DNA from: Pseudomonadota bacterium | Lineage (GTDB): Bacteria; Pseudomonadota; Alphaproteobacteria; Caulobacterales; Caulobacteraceae | Direction of reading: 5' to 3' | DNA length: 11,667 nucleotides | Assembly: GCA_023456105.1 (NCBI GenBank) | Contig: JAEYAO010000126.1 | Location: 1-11,667 of the forward strand | Shown here: positions 6,755-11,667 of the stretch, piece by piece | Layout: every line of letters begins with the position of its first letter | How positions within the stretch are numbered: position 1 is the first letter of the stretch | Notes under the pieces: generated by a model | Databases searched by the model: none | What the model was told of the DNA's origin: nothing | The model's input: only the letters and a program-made list of their open reading frames with translations | Program-made: the position numbers and the translations under genes

Positions 6755-6763
6755 AAAAGGAGG
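6755..6763 (+). promoter_or_regulatory. Strong ribosome binding site for the small membrane protein
   Basis: AAAAGGAGG at 6755-6763 lies 5 bases before ATG at 6769. It fixes the start of the membrane protein and rules out a long open frame that runs from 6475 through the antisense XRE gene. Confidence 0.7.
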
Positions 6764-6768
6764 CCAAC

Positions 6769-7023
6769 ATGAACTTCACGCCGCATGACTACGCAGTCGC
6801 GCTCGAGAACGAGCGGGAGAAACGGGACGCCGTGCAGAAGGGGCAGGCTATTCTGTTTGGGATTTTGCTCTTCGGTGGGATCGCGCTGCTCATGAATATG
6901 TGCAGCCCGAAATCGAAGGCTGAGAGGGCAATGGACGATTGCATCGAGACCACATCAAGGCTGTACGGGTCTTCGGTAACTCCAGAGAGTATACTCTCGC
7001 ACTGCCGCGCCCAGCTTGGGTAA
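6769..7023 (+). CDS. Small single-pass membrane protein of unknown function
   Basis: An 84-residue protein with a charged N-terminal segment (ENEREKRDAVQKG), one hydrophobic helix at about 26-44 (QAILFGILLFGGIALLMNM) and a soluble C-terminal part of about 40 residues with two cysteines (C59, C79); a further cysteine, C45, follows the helix. No domain is recognised. The helix begins too far in for a typical signal peptide and there is no cleavage motif, so an anchored inner-membrane protein is likely. The consensus ribosome site and normal codon use make it a real gene. It is divergent from the XRE repressor and is followed after 14 bases by the DUF429 gene, so these two + strand genes may be co-transcribed. 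Confidence 0.7.
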   Translation: MNFTPHDYAVALENEREKRDAVQKGQAILFGILLFGGIALLMNMCSPKSKAERAMDDCIETTSRLYGSSVTPESILSHCRAQLG

Positions 7024-7037
7024 CCTCAGAGGCATCC

Positions 7038-7835
7038 ATGACGGTGCTTGGAATTGACGCCGCTTGGACGTTGCGAGAACCGAGCGGTGTCGCCCTCATT
7101 TCGAAAAGCGGATCGCGCTGGCGCCTGTTGGCGGCTGCGCCCTCGTATGAATCCTTCATCGCGATCACGGGCGGCGCCAACCCGTCCGGTGATCGACCAC
7201 GAGGGAGCGAACCTGATCCATCTGGGCTACTGTCGGCCGCAGGTTGGGTCGCCGGTGTAGAGGTCGATCTGATCGCGGTGGACATGCCTCTATCTCGGCT
7301 ACCCATCACGTCGCGGAGGACTGCGGATAATGCCGTGTCCCGAGCGTATGGCGCTCGCAAATGCGGAACTCACACGCCGAGCGCGGTCCGACCCGGTCCG
7401 ATCAGCGATCGATTGCGAGGTGGGTTTGAACGGCAGGGCTATTTGCTCAGCGCACGGCAACTAGCCTCGCGATCTTTGATCGAGGTCTATCCCCATCCCG
7501 CCCTGGTGGAGCTGCATTCCGCGCCGGAACGCCTGCCTTACAAGCTCTCCAAGATCAGGAACTATTGGCCGGGTCTCTCCTCTCCCGGTCGTCGCGCCAA
7601 GCTGTTGGAAGTTTGGGCCAGGATTGTCGCTGCGCTTGAAGTCGAGATCGACGGAGTGGCGAACCTGCTCCCGCTACCGGACATCTCGGCGCCAACCTGG
7701 CGTCTCAAAGCCGTCGAGGACATGCTGGACGCCGTCGTTTGCGCTTGGGTCGGAGCCGTGGCTATCGAGGGCCGCTGCATCCCTCATGGCGATGAAGACG
7801 CGGCGATCTGGATTCCGGTCTCCGTCGGGCGATAA
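7038..7835 (+). CDS. DUF429 family protein (predicted RNase H-like nuclease fold)
   Basis: A 265-residue protein with the DUF429 landmarks in order: VLGIDAAW at 3-10 (first acidic strand), LIAVDMPL at 78-85 (second acidic strand), TADNAVSRAYG at 95-105, SLIEVYPHPALV at 147-158 (central acidic YPHPA motif), KAVEDMLDAVVCAW at 224-237 (C-terminal acidic helix) and GDEDAAIWIP at 251-260. DUF429 proteins have been predicted to be nucleases of RNase H-like fold, but their function is not established. The ATG at 7038 has AGAGG 5 bases upstream and begins exactly at the GIDAAW domain; a longer in-frame extension to 6939 overlaps the membrane protein and was rejected. It converges on the HNH gene with about 94 bases between them. 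Confidence 0.8.
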   Translation: MTVLGIDAAWTLREPSGVALISKSGSRWRLLAAAPSYESFIAITGGANPSGDRPRGSEPDPSGLLSAAGWVAGVEVDLIAVDMPLSRLPITSRRTADNAVSRAYGARKCGTHTPSAVRPGPISDRLRGGFERQGYLLSARQLASRSLIEVYPHPALVELHSAPERLPYKLSKIRNYWPGLSSPGRRAKLLEVWARIVAALEVEIDGVANLLPLPDISAPTWRLKAVEDMLDAVVCAWVGAVAIEGRCIPHGDEDAAIWIPVSVGR

Positions 7836-7929
7836 CGGCGGCGGCGTCTTTCTGGAAAGCCGAACAACTCCGAAGGCAGCCACGTTTGGACTGAGGTCGC
7901 ACAGCGTCAATGCGTCGGGGTGCGATGCG

Positions 7930-9077
7930 TCAGAGGTCGTCCGCCCAAGGCAAACGATCATGCTTCGCGCTATTCTCCAGATGCCAGGCCAAGGCTTGAG
8001 GGCTCGGATGCGCCGATGCATCCTTGGGAATGATGAGTTTTTGGCCGTTCAGGGCAGCGTATTCGCTGTCGGCCAGACGTGTTGCGATCGTCATCCTGTA
8101 GCTCGACGTCACCGCGATCAGTCCGAGATCAAACAGCGTGTGGATGTCGGCTCGGAGGAGCAGGCCGTTCCGCACGTCGTTTGTTTCGACACCGAGGTAA
8201 GGGTGGATGTGGGCCGCCTCCAGGACCATGGCGGTCGTGCATCCAGTCACGGCGCAACGTCCATCGTAGGCTCGAAGAAGGCTTCTGCGGAACGCTGGTT
8301 GGCCCAGGCGACGCTTTACCTCCGCGAGCACTTTCTCGCGGCCATCCTTGATGGATGTCGGATCGAAGGGAGCGGGATCGGGCCGGTCGATCTCCAATTC
8401 GGGGATGATGCGCTGTAGCGAGAAACGCGACGGTGGGCCGGGGATATGGCTGAGGTAACGGAACGCCCCCTCGAATACGAAACCGCTGCCCGCGTGATCG
8501 GATTTGGTGGTGCGGTGAAAGAGCAGGATTTCGCGGCCATCGGTCTCGTGATTGATGATCTGCGCATCCGTCCGGCCGGCGTTCTGGCCGAGCCAGATGA
8601 ACAGGTCGCCGTCGAAGGTGTTGACCAAGCCAAGCTCGGGGGCGGTCTTCTCGCCGGTGACGAACAGCCAGATCGAATGCGTATCTTGCGGTCGATAGAA
8701 GCCGTTGTTGATCGTGGCGTCGGTGACGCCGAAGAGCGAGCGAAGGTCCTGGCGAGTGTAAACCTCGCCTTCCGTCAGTTGGGCCGACGTGACCTTTCCG
8801 ACGTGGAAACCCAGCCGCTCGAAGGTCCGGATCACGGGTTCGCCACCCGAGAAATCGTCCGATTCGAGCGGTTTGAAACCAGGCTGGTGGCCATGCGCGG
8901 CAGCCGCCAGGGGCTTGCTGTCGTAGGCGCGTCCTTGTGGACGACGAAAAAGTCGCGCGAACGCCGGAAACCGTACTTCTCGATGAAGGCGTCACGTCCG
9001 AGGACGCGGAATTCCTCCATCGCCTTCTCGACAGCCGTTGGCTGGGTCAAATTCTCGAGCTTGCCGCCTGTCGCCAT
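7930..9077 (-). pseudogene. HNH endonuclease, McrA/ScoMcrA-like, broken by a frameshift
   Basis: Two adjoining - strand frames form one gene. Frame one starts at ATG 9077 (GGGGGAGAG just upstream) and reads MATGGKLENL to DFFVVHKD (about 49 residues). The continuation, YDSKPLAAAAHGHQPGF through SDDFSGGEP, is found only in another frame from 8925. The five bases 8926-8930 between them must be one base short; a missing G would restore KDGAYDSK. The repaired protein is about 382 residues. The N-terminal 80 or so resemble the N-terminal head domain of ScoMcrA-type nucleases (YDSK..A.AAHG....G), the middle (about 100-225) may be a modification-reading domain, and the HNH domain is at about 270-325 (CAVTGC, LEAAHIHPY, RNGLLLRADIHTLFDLG). 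The HNH part could still be translated from a GTG at 8835 as a 301-residue fragment. A sequencing error is the main alternative. Confidence 0.75.
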
Positions 9078-9226
9078 CTTCTCTCCCCCGACCCGCTGAT
9101 CATGCCCGAGATACAAGGAGGCCACCGCGTCGCGAAGGCCCCGGGAACGCCGGAGCGGCCGCGCATGGCCTTCGCTCCAGATGGTCGCGCCTGAATCCCC
9201 GCCAGTCGATGGGCTCGAGGCCTTTC

Positions 9227-9883
9227 CTAGGCTTGAGCGGAGGCCTCGTTCGCCGCCGCCTGCTCCTGTTCCGCGCGCTCTCGGGCTTCCAGATGTCCCG
9301 CGACCTTTGACGCGATATCCTCCGGCGTGACGCCGCTGTCCGCCAGCTTGACCGCCCAAGCGCGACCGGGGTGCAGCACGTCCCAGGGCGAGCGATATTG
9401 GGTGGCGCGCCGGCCGCCGGGATCATGATTGCCGAAGCCGTCGACCACCAGGTTCCACACCGGGAAATGCCAGCTGATCAGCATCCGCTCGGCCATCCGG
9501 ATCCAGACGTCGTCGACGGCCAGGAAGCGGCAGGCGAAGTCCTCGGATCGCAGATTGTCGGCCTGGGCCACGGACTTGGCGTGATCCGCCAGCCGGTTCC
9601 ACAGCGCACGTCCATGTGGGGCGTCGAAGTCGCCGCCGCGACGTCCGCCCATGGGATCGGCCTTGCCGATGTAGATCGGCAGCGCGAAAGCGCCGTCGCG
9701 ATTCTTGTCGGCGACCTTGGCGTAGGCCGGGAAGTCGCCCGTGTAATAGATGGCGTATATGCCGGCGCCCTCGAAGGGTTGGGCCGGAGCAAGCGGCTCA
9801 ATGGGTCTGCGCAGGAGGGCGTTGGCCACGCTTTCGGCCAGGTGCCGCTTCTCCAGCGGATTGTATGGGACCAGGGCGCTCAT
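9227..9883 (-). CDS. Eco29kI-like GIY-YIG type II restriction endonuclease
   Basis: A 218-residue nuclease with the Eco29kI family layout: a YNPLEKRHL lead-in, then FEGAGIYAIYYTGDFPAY (GIY at 41-43), LPIYIGKADP (YIG at 71-73), a helix with R97 and H101 (LWNRLADHAK), E132 in RMAERMLISW, N144 in FPVWN, and GNHDPG...PWDVLHPGRAWA at 151-177. These match the GIY-YIG catalytic set of Tyr, Arg/His, Glu and Asn, and the length is close to Eco29kI. Eco29kI cuts CCGCGG, so that site or a related one is a candidate target here, not a proven one. ATG at 9883 lies 86 bases inside the methylase gene with a weak ribosome site, suggesting expression depends on methylase translation. The last 20 or so residues are Ala/Glu-rich. 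Confidence 0.88.
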   Translation of the reverse strand: MSALVPYNPLEKRHLAESVANALLRRPIEPLAPAQPFEGAGIYAIYYTGDFPAYAKVADKNRDGAFALPIYIGKADPMGGRRGGDFDAPHGRALWNRLADHAKSVAQADNLRSEDFACRFLAVDDVWIRMAERMLISWHFPVWNLVVDGFGNHDPGGRRATQYRSPWDVLHPGRAWAVKLADSGVTPEDIASKVAGHLEARERAEQEQAAANEASAQA

Positions 9884-11009
9884 CGGAACGATGTAGCTGA
9901 TCCGCCACTGAACGAGCAACGATTCCCGCCAGGCGCACCGGCACGGCGTTGCCGAGCTGACGCATGGTTTCCGTCCAGGAGCCATGGAAGAGGAAGTCGT
10001 CGGGGAAGGTCTGCAACCGAGCGGCCTCGCGCACCGAGAAGTAGCGGATCGAGCCGTCGGGACGGCGCAGCATGTTCTCGCCGCCGGGCACGCCATGGAC
10101 GCCGGCCTTCAAGGTCTTGGCCGGCGCGTCCAGCGGGCTGCCCGTGTGCCCTGGATAGGAGCGAGCGCCGGGAATGAACCGGTGGTCGGGGAATCCCCAG
10201 GCCTCCCTTGGGTCGAACTCAGGGTCCGGCAGGCCGAGGAAGGCGTCGCGCACGGTCAACCACGGCAGGGTGGTCGGCTTGGCGCCCTTGATCCTCGGGG
10301 CGGCCTCCCGCAGCAGGCGACGTTCGGCGCGTCCAATACGGTGCCGGTCGAAATATTCCTCCTCGTGGGTCAGGGACCAGGCCAGGGCGGCGGAGGAATG
10401 GGTCTCATCGGGGAAACGCCACTCGACGCCAAGGTCCGAGCGGAACCCGACCAGGAATATCCGCTCGCGCCGTTGCGGCACGCCATGGTTGGCGGCGTTG
10501 AGTAGGCGCAAGACGACATTGTAGCGCAGACCCGAGTTGGAGCCGCTGGTTTCGTGGCGTTCGAGCCGGCCAAGATGATCGATCCAGGGCTCATCGGGAC
10601 GGGCCGTGACCTCCGGATGAGCAAGCTGCAGCCGGATATAGCTCAGGTAATTCTGGAAGGTCGCGCGCGTCAGGCCCTTCACGTTCTCGAACACGAAGGC
10701 CCTGGGCTGGAGCTCCCTCACGGCCCGTATTGCCTCCGGAAACATGTCGCGATGGTCGAGGTGGGCGTTGTGCTTTCCACCCAGGGAGAAGGGCTGGCAC
10801 GGCGGACCACCGGACACGAGATCGATGGTCCCCAGGCCGTCATAGGACATCAGGCGCACGTCACCCTGGGTCACGGGCCAAGGCTTGTTGTCCTTCAGGG
10901 TGTCGCAGGCCCAGCGGTCCCATTCGACCACCGCCGCGTGATCGAACCCGGCCCCGGCCACGCCCAGGCCAAGTCCTCCCGCTCCCGCGAACAGTTCGAT
11001 CGATCTCAT
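9798..11009 (-). CDS. C5-cytosine DNA methyltransferase (Dcm type), cognate of the GIY-YIG nuclease
   Basis: A 403-residue 5-methylcytosine methyltransferase with the conserved motifs in order: I, ELFAGAGGLGLG (5-16, SAM binding); IV, SGGPPCQPFS (66-75, catalytic C71); VI, FVFENVKG (105-112); VIII, QRRERIFLVG (179-188); a variable target-recognition region at about 190-315; IX, REAARLQTFPD (327-337); X, GNAVP (353-357). Nothing essential is missing. ATG at 11009 overlaps the vsr stop as ATGA; a GTG at 11030 is in frame but would overlap vsr by 25 bases. The Arg/Pro-rich tail after about residue 372 overlaps the start of the endonuclease gene. It protects host sites from the downstream nuclease; the methylated site depends on the variable region and is not readable directly. 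Confidence 0.92.
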   Translation of the reverse strand: MRSIELFAGAGGLGLGVAGAGFDHAAVVEWDRWACDTLKDNKPWPVTQGDVRLMSYDGLGTIDLVSGGPPCQPFSLGGKHNAHLDHRDMFPEAIRAVRELQPRAFVFENVKGLTRATFQNYLSYIRLQLAHPEVTARPDEPWIDHLGRLERHETSGSNSGLRYNVVLRLLNAANHGVPQRRERIFLVGFRSDLGVEWRFPDETHSSAALAWSLTHEEEYFDRHRIGRAERRLLREAAPRIKGAKPTTLPWLTVRDAFLGLPDPEFDPREAWGFPDHRFIPGARSYPGHTGSPLDAPAKTLKAGVHGVPGGENMLRRPDGSIRYFSVREAARLQTFPDDFLFHGSWTETMRQLGNAVPVRLAGIVARSVADQLHRSDERPGPIQSAGEAAPGRKRGQRPPAQTH

Positions 11010-11425
11010 CCGAGGAAGTCCCTCACGCACTGCTCCAATCCGGGACGGTCACCCAGTTCGCACTCCCAGAGAATCAGAGCTTCCCAGCCTGATTCGTTCA
11101 ACCGTCGTTCCACCTCGCGGTCGCGTTCCCGGTTCCGAGCGAGCTTTGGTCCCCAGAATTCCACACGGGACTTGGGCGCTCGCGCCAGCTTGCAGTTGGG
11201 ATCGTCGTGGCCATGCCAGAAGCAGCCGTGCACCAGGATCACCTTGCGGCGCGGACCGAACACCAGGTCGGGCTTGCCTGGTAGGTCCTTGCGATGAAGC
11301 CGGTATCGATAGCCCAGGCCATGGACCAGCTTGCGCACCAGCAGTTCCGGCTTGGTGTCGCGCGATCGAACCCGTGACATACGCTCCGAGCGTTGGGCTG
11401 GTGAAAGGGTGTCCACGCCCGCCAC
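11006..11425 (-). CDS. vsr: Very short patch repair (Vsr) DNA mismatch endonuclease
   Basis: A 139-residue Vsr endonuclease, which nicks next to T:G mismatches that arise when 5-methylcytosine deaminates. Visible landmarks are MSRVRSRDTKPEL at 16-28, KPDLVF at 51-56 with the catalytic aspartate D53, VHGCFWHGHDDPNC at 65-78 with the catalytic/zinc His and Cys residues, WGPKLARNRERD at 91-102, and LWECEL at 119-124. Length is normal. The start is uncertain: GTG at 11425 gives 139 residues and a second in-frame GTG at 11416 gives 136; neither has a strong ribosome site. It is the first gene of the - strand vsr-methylase-nuclease operon, so its role is to repair mutations caused by the adjacent methylase. 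About 110 bases separate it from the right-hand IS; the operon promoter should lie there. Confidence 0.92.
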   Translation of the reverse strand: MAGVDTLSPAQRSERMSRVRSRDTKPELLVRKLVHGLGYRYRLHRKDLPGKPDLVFGPRRKVILVHGCFWHGHDDPNCKLARAPKSRVEFWGPKLARNRERDREVERRLNESGWEALILWECELGDRPGLEQCVRDFLG

Positions 11426-11535
11426 TGACCGTCATTCGCGGAGGAAGTCCAGCCGGACGCGGGATGCGTGCCTTTGCGGTGCGTCCGCCTTTGACGCAGG
11501 GCAGCTGTCCCAGGAAGCTAGGTAGAGTCTGGAAC

Positions 11536-11667
11536 GGGCTGATTTCGTTGAAAAAGGCCGCTTCTGAGATCGCCGCCAATATCGGACGCTGCGGTTTGCT
11601 CCCGCCTCATGCGGTCGCCGGCGTTGGTGGCGGGATCAGCTTGGCCAGTTTGCGCAGGTTCTGGGCG
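11536..11667 (-). mobile_element. 3' end of an IS1182-type insertion sequence
   Basis: The right edge is the terminal part of another insertion sequence, oriented leftward. After the transposase stop at 11607-11609 comes a GC-rich tail and then GGGCTGATTTCGTTGAAAAAG (from 11536), resembling the terminal repeats of IS1182-family elements, which typically carry a TTTTTCAAC segment near the end. The exact outer boundary is a guess, because the other end is outside the window and no target duplication can be checked. Confidence 0.5.
11607..11666 (-). CDS. Transposase C-terminal fragment, IS1182-type (partial at right edge)
   Basis: Nineteen residues are readable before the stop: AQNLRKLAKLIPPPTPATA. 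The A-Q-N-L-R-K-L-A-K segment just before the stop is typical of the C-terminus of IS1182/IS4-like DDE transposases with a conserved TAxNLRKLAK ending. The catalytic domain lies outside the window. Family assignment rests on a short tail and is moderate. Confidence 0.6.
   Translation of the reverse strand, partial: AQNLRKLAKLIPPPTPATA

Noticed and set aside
6475..6768. N-terminal extension of the small membrane protein
   Set aside because: It runs antisense through the XRE gene and is Arg/Pro-rich; the consensus ribosome site at 6755-6763 supports ATG 6769.
6635..6768. C-box type operator for the XRE protein as a restriction controller
   Set aside because: No GACT/AGTC-style repeats were found upstream, and the restriction operon is 2.6 kb away on its own promoter side.
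8446..9099. Plus-strand 217-codon frame opposite the HNH gene
   Set aside because: The minus strand carries the HNH and N-terminal domain signatures; the plus-strand frame has no recognisable motif.
10554..11297. Plus-strand 247-codon frame opposite the methylase and vsr
   Set aside because: The opposite strand shows all C5-methylase and Vsr motifs; this frame is a shadow.
1..11667. CRISPR array or tRNA gene
   Set aside because: No regularly spaced direct repeats and no tRNA-like cloverleaf or CCA-type sequence were seen on either strand by eye.

Overview
The window looks like accessory DNA from a high-GC alphaproteobacterium. This is inferred from GC-rich codon use, a partition protein with the RepB C-terminal type of domain that is characteristic of alphaproteobacterial repABC replicons, and two IS ends of kinds common there. 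The genus cannot be told from the sequence. Both edges are insertion-sequence ends: an IS3-family 3' end on the left (about 1-173, + strand) and an IS1182-type transposase 3' end on the right (about 11536-11667, - strand).

The left half is a tight + strand cassette. A gene remnant (152-508), decapitated by the IS3 element, overlaps a ParB-like gene (508-1416), which overlaps a RepB/ParB-like gene (1413-2330). A gap of about 0.4 kb with three successive hairpins and a possible 26-codon leader follows. Then come a fused ParB-like/DNA adenine or cytosine-N4 methyltransferase (2740-4152), a DUF5681 protein (4152-4598) and a phage-type terminase large subunit (4598-6025), joined by TGATG stop-start overlaps. 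No ParA, replicase, portal, protease or capsid gene is present, so this is DNA-partition, methylation and packaging machinery without a virion.

The middle (6065-7835) holds a small helical protein of unknown function, an XRE-family repressor on the - strand, a divergent small single-pass membrane protein, and a DUF429 protein (predicted RNase H-like fold).

The right half is a restriction island on the - strand. It is read as vsr mismatch endonuclease (11425-11006), C5-cytosine methyltransferase (11009-9798) and an Eco29kI-like GIY-YIG restriction endonuclease (9883-9227). After a gap of about 150 bases comes an HNH endonuclease of the McrA/ScoMcrA-like kind (9077-7930), broken by a one-base frameshift near 8926-8930. 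The first three form a coherent unit: the methylase protects sites, the GIY-YIG enzyme cuts unprotected ones, and Vsr repairs the T:G mismatches produced when 5-methylcytosine deaminates. The broken HNH gene may be a modification-dependent nuclease that became incompatible with the resident 5mC methylase.
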